DNA from: Phytopythium helicoides
Lineage: Eukaryota > Oomycota > Peronosporomycetes > Pythiales > Pythiaceae
Assembly (NCBI GenBank): GCA_024867545.1
Contig: JANFNE010000024.1
Location: forward strand, 62,001-126,000
Direction of reading: 5' to 3'
DNA length: 64,000 nt
Positions 49,830 through 61,750 of the stretch are shown piece after piece. Under the pieces are notes generated by a model. It ran no database searches. It was given only the letters and a program-made list of their open reading frames with translations, and was not told the origin of the DNA. Both the position numbers and the translations under genes were made by a program. Every line of letters begins with the position of its first letter. Position 1 is the stretch's first letter.

Positions 49830-51752
49830 ATGGCCGCCAAGCGCTCGGTCGACGCGCTGGCGCGCGCTCCGTCGGCCGCCAAGCGCTCCAAGTGGGCGGA
49901 GGCCTCCAGTCCTCACGGTACGAGCCAGTGGCGGCGCGCTTTCCCTTGCGACTGCGCGTTGGAGAGGATGACGCGGGCTTTGCGACGGCTGCAGCGGCTG
50001 CGAGCGAGGTGGCCAGGCGGCTCTCGGCGTTCGTGAAGGAGAAGATGACGCGCGAGCAGCTGGAGGCGGCGGCGGTCGCGGCGAATGCAGCGCAGGCGCC
50101 GCTCATCGGGCCGGTACGTCCACGTTGCGCTTTGCTGAGGATGGATGTCACCGCCGCCGAGGAGGACGTGACGTGCTCATTCAGACGCTTCTGCGTGTGC
50201 TCGTGCTTGTGTGTGTGCGCTGTGCCTTCGTGTAGTTCACACCCCTCGCTGTTGCTGGATAGGGCGGCATCGTCGACGCCGAGACGGCCAAAGCCCGCGC
50301 GCTCGCGCAGGCGAGCTTGCTGGCTCTCAAGCTGCCGACGACGCAGGTGGCTCCGTCCGATTTGGCCAAGCGATTGTATATTGGCAACTTGTACTACGAC
50401 CTCAAGGAAGAGGACGTCCGCAACTGGTTCGCTCCCTTTGGAGCGATCCACTCGATAGATCTGTCGCTCGAGCCGGGGTGCGTTTGTGCCATTTGTGCAT
50501 TCGACTGCTGTACGTGTCTTACAGTCCGGAGTTCCATTTCTGTTTGTGATCATCAGTGCGTCACGGTCAAAAGGATTCTGCTTCTTGGAATACGAAGGTG
50601 AGCGAGTATTTCTTTGTTGTGAGTTTGACGAAGGTGTTTGACCAAATGGAGTTGATCAGACGTTCTTGCGGCTGAAAGTGCCGTCCAAGTTCTGAATGGT
50701 ACACAGCTCTCAAACCGCACACTTCGAGTACGCTTTTCTTGGACATTAAGGCCGAAGGAATCGCAGTCAGGTGCTAATCTAACTGTCATCAGGTTGGACG
50801 GCCTCACCGAGGCAGTTCTCACCCTGGAGACACAAACGCAGGTATCCGCCTCGGCCAGGAGGCAATTAAAAAGTGCGCAATCATCCATGCTTTCCTGCCG
50901 ACTTATCCTTTGAGCTCACTGATGTTTGCCATTCTGGTGATGCCAGTGTCCCTACCAAGTGTATTTATATTGCAAACGTTCGTCCAGAGCTCACCAGCGT
51001 CCATCTTGAGGTGCGCACTGCAGTCTGCTCTTGATCATGATGCAGATAGCTAATGCTCGATGCAGAGTATCTTTTCTCCGTTCGGCCAAATCCGAGCGTG
51101 CGTGATGACGGCCGTGTCGCCGCTCGAGACGAAAATGGTACGTATCGGATCAGCCTTGTTGGTATCGACTATGTTTACTTAGATAACCTTGCTCGTCCAG
51201 CACCGCGGATATGGGTTTCTTGAGTTTTCAGAGGAGACATTTGCACAAAGCGCAATTCAGCATATGAATGGCTTCGAGCTTGCGGGCCAGCCGCTCAAAG
51301 TGGGCAAGGCCAGCTCAGCTGCAATGCTTATCAATCTAGCAATTAGCACAGACAAAATCGTCCGCGACGGGCAGGAAGCAACTCTTTCAGCTTTACAGCA
51401 TCCAAAATCGACTACATCCTTCGACGAGGACGATGTGGAAGCTGTCAAGGACGTTGACGCCGAGGAGAAGCGCTGTCTATGCCTCCTCAACCTCGTCAAG
51501 TGCGGCGAAGTCGATAAAGAGCTCGAAGAAGAAGTGCGTATCGAGTGCAGCAAGTATGGCAGCGTCAGGCGCGTTCTCGTTCATGAACTACCCGACCACG
51601 TGCGGATTTTTGTCGAGTTTGCAGCTGCGAGTGCAGCCGAAGTCGCCCGCAAATCTCTCAGTGGACGCTTCTTCGGTGGGAATCAGGTGGACGCGCGCTT
51701 CTACTCGCTGCAGGAGCTCGAGCATCAGCGGTACACCAGCGCATTCTTGTAA
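49830..51752 (+). CDS. PUF60-like splicing factor, RRM-RRM-UHM
   Basis: Likely exons: 49830-50113, 50263-50477, 50557-50597, 50660-50727, 50793 to about 50810-50960 (boundary unclear), ending 51010, then 51066-51137 and 51201-51752. RRM1 contains LYIGNLYYDLKEEDVRNWF and the RNP1 KGFCFLEYE; RRM2 contains IYIANVRPELTS and RGYGFLEFSEE; the C-terminus (LCLLNLVKCGEVDKELEEEV to GRFFGGNQVDARFY) is a U2AF-homology motif with the GRFFGG signature in place of an RNP1. This is the domain order of poly(U)-binding factor PUF60, which helps U2 snRNP choose the 3' splice site. A frame change near 49894-49896 (GGG) between MAAKRSVDALARAPSAAK and the SRYEPVAARFPL segment has no intron signal and looks like a missing base. 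Confidence 0.85.
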
Positions 51753-51808
51753 TTGGACACATCTGGTATTAGGCTGTAATTACGGACGAGGAGGTGGGTT
51801 GCGGCGGC

Positions 51809-52341
51809 TCAGTCGCCGCGGTACGTCTTGGCGAGCTCCAGAATGTACTTGCCTTCCTTGTACTTTTGGCTCTCCTCGTGCGCCTCTTGCTGGGCAGACG
51901 TCAAGTGAGCGACTGCTTCTGCATGTCTACAAGGAGGAAAAGCGGACTCACGTATTTCCATCCCACGGGGCTGTAGCACGTGTTGCAGAACAGGTCGACG
52001 ACGACGTGCAGCCCCGTCATGAGCACGCGCTCCTCTGGCGGCCCCGTGCACACGTTGACCCTGCCAGCCGTCAGCACTCGCGTGAGTCCGTCTACAGACC
52101 GAGACCAGCAGCGCCGTCTGCTCCCTACGCGCTGTCGAAGAGGTAGGCCTTGCCGCTCGTGCCCTGGAAGTTCTGTTCTCCGACGCGCGATCGTCAGCGC
52201 TGGGCTGTTTCCGAATTTCGACCGCTCGAGCCACCGACAGACCTTGGAGATGATCTCCTCGGCGCACGACAGGTGCGCGCGGCACTTGGCGCAGCGGAAG
52301 ACCTTGGGCGAGTCCAGGAACAGCTCGAAGACGCGGCCCAT
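51809..52341 (-). CDS. Yippee-like zinc-binding protein
   Basis: Four exons (52341-52243, 52172-52129, 52060-51952, 51889-51809) have short GT-AG introns and give 110 residues. The Yippee domain is complete: MGRVFELF, CAKCRAHLSCAEEIISK, FQGTSGKAYLFDSAVNV, EERVLMTGLHVVVDLFCNTC and GWKY...ESQKYKEGKYILELA. Two CxxC pairs (CAKC, CNTC) bind zinc. The MGR start resembles the YPEL5 branch, whose members sit in the GID/CTLH ubiquitin ligase context; the branch assignment is tentative. The gene is convergent with the PUF60-like gene, with only 56 bp between stop codons. Confidence 0.93.
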
Positions 52342-53461
52342 GGTGGTGCCTTGGTCGAAGATTGAGTATTGGGAGCGCGTTCCCTCCCAGACCCGATCTG
52401 TAAACCTCTACAACATGATTTGTCAGCTTCAAGTTGCTGCGCCAGCTTCGAGTCGTTGGTTCAGGCAAGGCCACTGGGCCGAGCCCCACGGACTCGCACG
52501 CTTTAGGGATACCCTGCTTTGATAGCACATGAATTCGGATGGCATTAACGAAGCACGTACTCCAAAAATCGTAGTATTGGATCATTCCACAGCCGCTTGA
52601 GCGCCAGAGCTCTTCGTGCTTTGTGGACAAATGTACTACATAGACTCCAAACTCTGGGTATGATACCGTCGTGTGATTCCCACAGCTCGAGATCTCATCG
52701 TGCCTCGTTGACAGAACCTCAACATACAAACGTGAGTTTGTCATAACGAATCATCCGAGTTAACCATTGTGCCGGACGAAGTTGCAGCGGACTCTTGGGT
52801 CTGTCACCAGCATGCTATACCACCACAACCACTGATTTGTTCCCGACACCAGACCAAGTGAGCGTGCTGCTTGTATCGTCATTGCCAACACGCCTCTGAA
52901 CAATCAACTACCGAGTATGAGCACCACAGCAAGCACCAAGAGACGAATATGTTGCACAGTGCAACGACCGAATGCTGCGGTACCGTGCGCATGTAGGCCC
53001 CAGCGCATTTGCGAGTGTCGTCGGTTGGATGCAATTATCTTCGGCGAATACGCAAGGCGTGAGTTTTAGAGCCAGAAGGGGTATGTGGAATTCATCGCTG
53101 TCGCATTTGCTGTCGGCAGGCAGATTTTGAGTTTTTCAGCTGCGCAGAATCTATCGTACCGATGAAACCGAAGTCACCAAGCGCTTTTACCTTTTGGCGA
53201 ATCCCAACTTTTTTCCCCAAGCACGAATTGCACCTGTGCTCTTCACATGTTCATTGCGCATCAAACCACAGTGGTGTGAGGCAGACCAGAGGGTGCAGCT
53301 ACTTTTTACTAGTCACCAAAAGTTTCATAGCAACAGGTGAGAATGAGGTGGTTGGGACATGCATATGCGTTTGGTTCGTGATATGTATCCAAATGCAAGA
53401 ATACCTATGAGGGCGGAGTGGGCGCTTCAACCGCACCATCTACCACCAACTGCTTGCCTGC
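52342..53461. other. Intergenic region upstream of Yippee-like gene
   Basis: About 1.1 kb between the Yippee start and the 3' end of the ABC transporter, both on the minus strand. Only short ORFs without features are present. Confidence 0.6.
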
Positions 53462-56400
53462 CTACCGCTTGAGGTGGTTGATGTAGCGCAGAGCGTAGAG
53501 CGCGATGACGCGGAAAACCACGATGAGCGCGATCGTGACGCCAATGTTGCGCCAGATCTCGTCGTGCTTCATGGAGAACGTGCCCTCGATGTACTCCTTG
53601 AGCGTCATGTTGCCGATCGAGGGCGGCGCGTCCGACAAAATCTGGCAGCCATCGGCGCTCAGGTCGTCCGAGCAGTCTGCGAAGATCATAGCCTCGAGGA
53701 TGGCAACCGTGTACGACGGCGGCGAGATGTAGTGCACCCACAAGTAGGCGTCCGGGATGTTGCCCGTGGGCGGGTTGTATCCGGAGAACAACATAAAGAT
53801 TGACGCAAGAAGTGCACCGAGAGCCGACGCCACCTCAACACTGGGAAGAGCATACACCATGAGCTGGCCGAGGTAGACGAAGACGAGGGAGTTAAGGCCA
53901 ACGATGATCCAGTAGTAGACGAACTTTTCATAGCCAGAGAAGCCAACACTTGGGTAGTAGATGGCGGAGAAGAGCATTGCAGAGGCGAACACGTACGGGA
54001 TCTCAGCCAAGGTACCAGCAATGAAGTACCAAAGAGCGTTGTACGTCTGCGAAGCGCGCTCACGGTAGTACGCTGTGCGTTCATCCGAAGCCACAGGCAT
54101 GACACTATTGAAGCTGATTATGCCGAGGAACAGGGTGCTGATAAAGATGAGACCAATTCCGGCGTTCGCGCCAGAGTACGTTGTGTAGTCCGTGCCCTGG
54201 TAAATAATGGCGAAGACGACGGCCAGCATGATACTAACAAAGAGTCGAGTCAGGTTGTACGTCGGCGTGCGCCAGTACATCTTGAAGAAGCGCTCGCAAA
54301 GCAACTGGAGCTGCACTGTGCTCCTCGAGGCGCGCTTGCTACCAAAGCGAATCTCGGGCAACGTCGACGAAGGGTGCAGCACACCATCCTGGTTCAAATC
54401 CTCATCCATAATAGCCTTCAGCTCACTCGTGTCAAAGTACTCAGCAAAGTCGTGCTGGGCAGAGTTGCCGACACCAGCACCAATGCACTCCAGCATCCAG
54501 GTAGCAGGGTTGTAGCCGGGCTTAATGGGCTTGACATCAGGAAGCGACTGGAAGTAGTTGATAAGCTTACGCGACTTACGTCCAAGTTCACCAAAGTAAA
54601 CCATGCGACCACCACGACGCAGGAGAAGCAGCGAATCGAATAGGTCGAACACCTCTGTGCTTGGCTGATGGATAGTGCAAACAATCGTGCGACCAGTGTT
54701 GGCAATCTTGCGGACACCATTCATGATCAGCTTCGCCGAACGCGCATCCAAACCACTCGTCGGCTCATCCATAAACAACACACTCGGCTGAGCCGCCAGC
54801 TCCACTCCAATCGTCACACGCTTCATCTGCTCAGTCGATGATCCACGAATGATCTTGTCAGCAATAGGTGCGAGCTCGAGCAGGTCGATACACTCTTGCA
54901 CCGAAGCAAACTTGTCAGCATCAGACACACGAGCATCCTGACGAAGGAAAGCCGAGAACATCAGAGCCTCACGAATAGTGGCCGAGTCCGAGTGAATATC
55001 CATCTGCTCGCAGTAGCCGGTGCATCGGCGCACAGCGAGATCCGTCGCAGGGTAGCCGTTCAGAAGAATCTTTCCGCGAATGCGTCCACCGGTCTTGCGT
55101 CCGGCGATGACGTCCATCAACGTGGTCTTGCCAGCGCCTGATGATCCCATGAGCGCAGTCATCGTGCCGGGGAGAGCAAATCCGGACACACCCTTGAGCA
55201 AATCAATCTCCTCGTTCGTCTCACTTCCAGGAAGCGGAACGGAGTACCAGAGATCGTGGAAGGCGAGGGTGACAGGGATAACTCCACGACCGCACTCGTC
55301 AACCGGTACTGTCGACATGATTTCGCTGGACAGATCACCATCCTCATCGATAAGGATGACTGCGTTATTGTCATCGAACGCGGACTGGTTTTCCTTCGGC
55401 GTCTCAGGCATCACTGAGTACACCATTTCGTCTCTCTTCTCATCTCCGACAACCATGACAATGTCCGCGGGACTCTCGTAACGGTGGAACTCAAGCATCA
55501 CATAAGACGCGAACGCGAAGATGAAGTAGCCGACAACGAAGTAGATCCAGGCATAGTAGATCCAAACTGTGTCCGTCTCAAGGTCGAAAGTGCTCAGGCT
55601 GTACTTGCCGACAGTCATACCGAAGTTGCTGCAGTAGTCGATGCCATTGTAGACACACACATCGAACTTCGACGCGTTATACTGGTTGATACTGAGAGCG
55701 CGAATGCACCAGGCAAGTGGATCAATCCAGTATACCCACATCAGGTAGTCCGGAATGCCGTCCTTGGTGATCATGAAACCTCCGAAGAGCAGGAAGAAGA
55801 GGACGCAGACCAGCATGACTGGCTGGGCGATCGTCAGGTTGGGAGACGAAGCCGAGATACAGAAGAAGAAGCTTGTGAACCACATCTGGCACAGGAACAG
55901 CGTGAAAAGGAAGACGAGAAAATGCCCTACGTCGTCGACGTATCCGCCCATCCAGTACACGATGGAGCCGAAGACAATAGTCTCCAAAATTGAAAGGGGA
56001 ATTCGTGTGACGGAGGATGCAAAAACGTATGGTGCAGTCCTGAAGAAATTTGCACCGCGCTGCTTGTAAAATACTTCACGTTCATCCAAGAAGGTAGGGA
56101 CTTGGGAAGCTTGACTCATCGAAAGGAATGTAGAGCACGAGAACAGCAGACCAAGGATGAGCTGGCTGTTGGAGTCGTCCATCTGCCAGAAAGTCGTGCC
56201 GTACAGCAAGCCAATGACGATGTTCATGACTGCACGACCCACAAGATATATTGTATTGCGAAGCGTGAGAAGTGCCTGGCGTTTCACCAGCGCTCGGAGA
56301 TCCTGCATGAAAGTTTGTCGGAAGGGCGAGCGCTCAGCAAAAAGCTTGTCCATGTCCTGGTCGTCCTGGGAGGCTTCAACTGGCCTTTCAAGATACCAAA

Positions 56401-57833
56401 GTGTCTCCTGGAAGATGTCCGACGCACAAAATTTCTCTGCAAATTCCTCCGGACGCACAGGAACCCCAGATGGAGACAACGCAGCCTCAGGAGTCACGTA
56501 CGCACCCTGCTTGTTCGTGCCAAGGTCCAACAGGAAATCAGCCACATCCTTGCGAGGAGGACAGTGGAAGCCGAGAGTCTCGAAGTACGGAACAGCCTTC
56601 TCGCGCTCGCCGTGGTACATGATGGTACCGTCGTTCATGATCAGCACATCGTCGAACAGCTCGAACACCTCGGGAGACGGCTGCAACAGAGAGATCACCA
56701 CCGTCGTGTTGAAGTTGCGAGCCGCACTCTTCATCGACTTGACAATGTCGAACGTCGCAGCCGAGTCGAGACCCGTACTGATCTCATCCAGAAGCTGCAC
56801 GCGCTTCTGACCGAACATCATTTCGCCCGTCGTCACACGCTTGCGCTCTCCGCCAGACACACCTCGAAGAACGGCGTCACCGACGATCGTGCCCTTGCAG
56901 TTGTCGAGACCGAGCTTCTTCACTGTCAGTTCCGGAGCGTGCTCGTGGTACGCGTTCGCCGCCTTCAAAGCATACTCGTGTTGCTCCGGCGAACAGTTCT
57001 TGAGTGCCTCAACAATCCACGGCTCAAGTCCCTCACCACCACAGCACTCGTGTGCGAACTTAAACGTCTCGAGCACAGTCAAACGCGGATAGTGCTTGTC
57101 GATCTGGTTCACGTACGCGACGTATCGCGGAAGGCACGCGAGCAGCTCCTCGCGAGATAGGCGGTTGTACTGCACGTCTCCACTGAATGAAATGTTCTTG
57201 GCCATGTGGAAAGCGGTTCGACAACACCTTCATGAGCGACGACTTGCCAGAGCCGGGCTGACCCAGCACGAGCGTGATGCGACCGGGTTTGAACACTCCC
57301 GTGACGCCGCGCAGGATGGGCTTGGTCACGAGTGGCGACTTGCCTGGTCCACAGCTCATGAGACCCTGCTTGACCTGCGACCACAGCGTCGGCACCTCAA
57401 GCGTGCCTGCCTCAACGGCAGGGACCTGTGCCGAGAGTTCGAGGTTATGGAAGCGAACCTCCATGCCCGGGATGGGTTTTCCGAGCGCGTCTTCGATGAC
57501 GGAGGAGAGCGTGGTGTTGAGTGTGAAGACGCCATCGGCCATGAGCGCGTCGGCGCTGGAGAGGTCTTCTTCTGTGAGTGTCTTGGCCTCGGGGAACATG
57601 CTTCCAATTCACTGCATGGGATGGTGGCGGCCAGAAGTTCGGGCACTATTGTCACGGCGACGCGAGGAGAAGCGCGGGAGTCTGTAGTGCGCGGCATGTG
57701 CCTTGAGCACAGTCTCCGGAGCGACGGTATCGTCGTCATCGTTGATGACCGGATGGTTATAATCTTGACGATTGTCTGGGTTGGAGCTGAAAGCGTCAGC
57801 CGCCATGGCTGAGCCGTTGGCCTTGGTCGCCAT
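53462..57833 (-). CDS. PDR-type (ABCG) full transporter, frame breaks near 5' end
   Basis: The N-terminus starts at MATKANGSAMAADAF (57833) and runs to HPMQ, where an in-frame TGA occurs (57609-57611); the same frame continues at MFPEAKTLTEEDL to the first Walker A (GQPGSGKSS) and LSNRFP. A +1 shift at about 57206 leads into the long frame of 1247 residues. NBD1 has VSGGERKRVT and LLDEISTGLDSA; TMD1 has about six segments; NBD2 has GSSGAGKTTL, a modified signature SSTEQMKRVTIGVEL and LFMDEPTSGLDARS; TMD2 completes the NBD-TMD-NBD-TMD order of pleiotropic drug resistance pumps. The whole is about 1,450 residues, near the family length. It probably exports hydrophobic compounds at the plasma membrane. 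No intron explains the two breaks, so assembly errors or decay are possible. Confidence 0.85.
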
Positions 57834-60140
57834 GCGATGCTGACAGTCAGGAGCTAGCAGCGAAGCCGGTCGTTGGTTTGAGAGCGAGGAGCACTGCCCG
57901 GCTCGGTGGCAATTGGAGAGTGAGCCGAGCGAATCGCAAGCCCGTGCTATCGATGGATCGCTTGGGGCCTCACGGGCGTCCGCAAATCTCAGTTCGAGCC
58001 GCAACAGCCCTCGCCCAGGTGAACCACCCCAGGACTCGGCTGTGCTGCCAGCTGAAGCCCACAAGGCTCATCTAGAGTCATCGCGGTACAGACAGCCGAT
58101 CCGAGCTGCACTCTGGATGTATGAGTTGTCACCGCCAAGAGCTCGAAGATTGCGCTTGTCCAAGGAGTTGTAAACGCACCAAGTCGCATAATGTCGCGCA
58201 TCAACAGCGATGATCACGCTAAAATCCAGGTAGTGAGCCAAGCTGCGCTCGCGCAACCGACTGGAACAAAATCACTTAAGCAAAGTATATACCAGTCGGT
58301 AACGCTAGTAAGTGTTGATGCAGTGGTGAAAGTGGACCGGACAGTCCAGCTTCACCATCGCGGCGGCTCAATTGCGATGGCTGTGGACCTGCAGACTTGC
58401 GACGATCCTCTCGCTGACTCGGCAATGGCCACAGATCGGTTGTGCCGCATTGGAACGGCAGAGTAAACGCAGCGTGATCGATATCCCGGTGAGGCTCACC
58501 GTGAGCAGCTTTGGGTAGCTCTGATGACGACGCCCTCAAGATCGTCATCACATCACTGACGTGGTGAGCGTGGCAGACTTTGCCAAAAGTGGTGGATGTT
58601 TTACTAAGGTGGAATAGGCACGACAAAAGTGGTAGCTGGACTACAGCTGTGGAGCACTGGCCAAGACGGCCACCTCTTTTGACGTATAGGTCATGCATTT
58701 CGGAGTCACTTTCCAACCACGGCTGCTGATTTCCCATGCACCAAGTGCAAAAAGGGGCTAAAGGGTTCGCGCGATCTCCTCACCCAACCGCCGCCAGCGC
58801 AGCGTTTGCAGAGAGACGCGCAATCCAACGTTGAGGGCTAAGCGGCTGTAAGGAGTTGAAGGCCCGCGTACAAGCACTCGACGCTGCGAGAAAGCGTGCA
58901 AAGCATACAACACTCTCAAGTAGCTGGTTCTTCTCAATACGTAGCTTCTCTACGCTTTCCTTGCTACACTGGTCTAAGCTGATTGCTATGGTGTCGAAGC
59001 CCCGCTTCCTTTGTAAAATTGCGACGACTGGAACTAGACCACCACAACAGTCCGGCATTACTTTTGCCGCGCCAATTCCTCTTTTGAAATAGCCACCACT
59101 TCCGTGGTCGAGATCACCTTGATGTGACGAATCGACTTATGGTCTATGGTCACAGTCACGGTACTACCCACGTCAGTTCATCTCTGCGCTGGAAAAGGTT
59201 GTCACTAGTGCTTCGCGAAGGCTGGGATAGCTTTCCCGGTATGAAAGTGGCATCATTTGATACTGGTACATGTTCGTGTTACTCGCGGCACGCTGTTGGT
59301 CGGGGTCCCAACCCGCTTCCACATGAGCGTGGATCGATGTACAATCGTCTAGATGTTCACACGCAAATGTGCTTGGCTACTGCATGTGGAGGAATAGTTG
59401 CTCTGCTGATGTTGGGTGTCGTAGTGCACACAACTCTGAATGGTATCGCACATGGACAAGAACTCCTCAACTTGACACAACAGTGGCGCGCGTCCTGCTT
59501 CTTCGACGCGAGATCTCTCAGCGTCAATAACCGTTTGCGTCGATTTTCGCAAACTTCTAGCGTGCGTTTGGAGGGTGTGGAGCTAACATCGCTCTCAATA
59601 ATAACTAGTACAGGGGAGCCGATCTGTCGGGTTCCCCTACCATTCTCGATCAGCTTTCTTGGCTTTCTCCGAAGCGATTCAATATCGGTATACCGCTATC
59701 CCAAACCGGGACCTGCTACACAACAACGCAATTAACCCGTTTGACCTGGCCACAGCAGCCAAACGGCTCCTGCTTTCCCAGAAAAATGCTCGTATCTCTC
59801 GCATCGCTCATTATGTATGCCTTCTGTTTGTTTCCTGCCTTCATTCCGACGATTATCGCCCTGGATATCTCAAAAGCTGCAAGGCAAGCCCGAGGGAGCA
59901 GCTCGCTTTGCATTTCCGGCCAAGTTCGAGTGCGAGTGGTTTTTGCTTTGCCCACGAGGTTGAGCTCCCTCCCAGCCTCGATCTCGAGCCCTCTACAACC
60001 TGATATGTCAGCTTCAAGCGACCTTGATTTTCTGCACCCAGCCTTTCGTTATAGCTTTTTGATTGGATGAAATATGTCTAGATACCACCGATGATTGGAT
60101 GAAAACGGGTGCACCCAGCCGCCAAACGGCAGTTATCAAG
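57834..60140. other. Large divergent intergenic region
   Basis: About 2.3 kb between the ABC transporter and the tetraspanin gene. One plus-strand frame (ATG at 59337, ending 59735) codes for a 132-residue product with a hydrophobic segment (MCLATACGGIVALLMLGVVV), but it has no family match I recognise and may be spurious. Nothing else is supported. Confidence 0.5.
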
Positions 60141-61593
60141 ATGCGGCCGTCGCGCAAGGTGCTGCGCGCGCTGTGCGCGCTCTCGTTCGCGGGCGGCGCG
60201 GCGCTGCTGGCGCTGGGCGCGCGCGCGTCTCTGCGCGCCCACCTGGGGGCGGCGGCGGGCGCGTTCTGCGCGCTGGGGGCGCTGGTGGCGCTGCTCTCTC
60301 TGCTGGGCTTTGTGGGCGCCGGTCGCGACAAGAGCGCGCTGCTCATGGCCTTCTTCTTCCTCAACTTCCTGCTGGTCGCCAGCCTTGTTGTCGCCTGCTA
60401 CGCCGCATTCTTCTCGCACGCCGCGCTCGAGACGTGGCTCAAGCACCACTGGGCCGAGTCCGTGCTCGCACACTTGCGGGAGACCCAAGCGGAGTGCCAA
60501 GCGTTCGACACGTGCGCGACCTTCCTCGAGACAACAGTCACGAGGCTCGGAGCCATTGGCGCCGCCATCGTCGTCCTCGCGGTGCTCGCCATGTACTGCG
60601 TCGTGCGCATCGTCACCGTGCCCATCGTCATGAAGAGCATGCTCACGGTCGTCAACGCCATGTTCGTCGCGCTCGGCGCCGGGCTCTTCATCTATGGCCT
60701 TTCTGTCAAGGTGCACGCCGACATGATCTCGGGTCAGCACTGGATCGGTGGGTCGCTGCTTTTGTTTAGGATGCTCTGTTGGTTTCTTGACCCGCTTACC
60801 TAGCTGGTTGTGATTTCAGCCATCTTGCTTATCGTTGCTGGCACGCTGCTCGTGGCGCTTTCCGTACTCGGCGTCATCGGCGCGCGCGCCAAGAGCCGCA
60901 CGCTGCTTTTGATGGTGCGTTTTCCCTCTGAATGCTGTTACAAATGAACCTGGAACTAACGCAACACTTGTGGTTGCAGTACCTGATTGGCATTGGTGCC
61001 TGTCTGGGAGTATTGATTGTGTGCGCCGTGAGCTCGTTCACGCTCTCTGGCCGTTTGGCTGCCACGTACGAGTCGCAGTGGAGCTCATCGTCGCTCTCTT
61101 GCGATGTCGGACTCTATGGTTGCACGAACTGCACGTCGAGTGAGTTCGAGGAATGTCCTGGCGTATCCAAGAATGCAAGTGGTTACTGGGTCGAATGTGA
61201 CGACGACGACGATTCCAGCGACAGCGGCAGCTTCAGTAACAGTGATAACGAAGATACCAGCGCAAGCAGAAGTGCCGGGAATGGAACGTGCCGGCAAGGC
61301 ATGACGGTGCTCAACGAGCCAGAAGATCAGGGCTACGAGCCGAACGACGTGCGTTGTTTTGCATGGTGTCATAAAATCTTACCCCGAACTTACATGGGTT
61401 TTACGATGAGCAGATCGCGGAGTGCATGCAGTGCCCCGAGTGGTCAGCCAGCGATGTAGATGCGTACCTGCGCAGCATTTTGCACGTGCTTGGGCTGCTT
61501 GCACTGGTCGTCTCTCTTTTTGTCATCGTCGGCATGTCAGGCGCTCTCGTGTTGCGGAGGAGTCTCGCTGGGTACCAGACAGACTCCATCTAG
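60141..61593 (+). CDS. Double tetraspanin-like membrane protein (8 segments)
   Basis: Four exons (60141-60747, 60820-60914, 60980-61348, 61414-61593) have short GT-AG introns and give 416 residues. Hydrophobic segments lie at about 7-27, 35-60, 66-90, 138-158, 168-188, 203-222, 234-255 and near the C-terminus (ILHVLGLLALVVSLFVIVGM). The first four and last four make two tetraspanin-like units: each has a first helix, a second/third helix pair joined by a short basic loop (GAGRDKSALLM in one, GARAKSRTLLLM in the other), an outer loop with several Cys, and a final helix. The second loop is longer and very acidic (DDDDDSSDSGS). The start ATG before MRPSRK was chosen because it precedes the first helix closely. 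Function unknown; tetraspanins organise membrane microdomains. Confidence 0.8.
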
Positions 61594-61750
61594 TTCCAGA
61601 AAAGGCCATAGGCAACCAGGTCACTAGCGGTACAGCGACAAATTGTACTTTCATCTCCTTGGCGCCGCCGTCGTCCTTTTATCACGTCACACGGACAGCC
61701 AAAACCGTTCACTACTAGGTATGCATCCACCACGTACGCCGCACTGCTCG
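61594..61750. other. Short convergent intergenic region
   Basis: 157 bp between the stops of the tetraspanin-like and coiled-coil genes. Confidence 0.7.

Noticed and set aside
59124..59735. ORF with one hydrophobic segment upstream of the tetraspanin gene
   Set aside because: The full ORF starts at GTG, no family is recognised, and the region is otherwise non-coding; it is mentioned only inside the intergenic entry.
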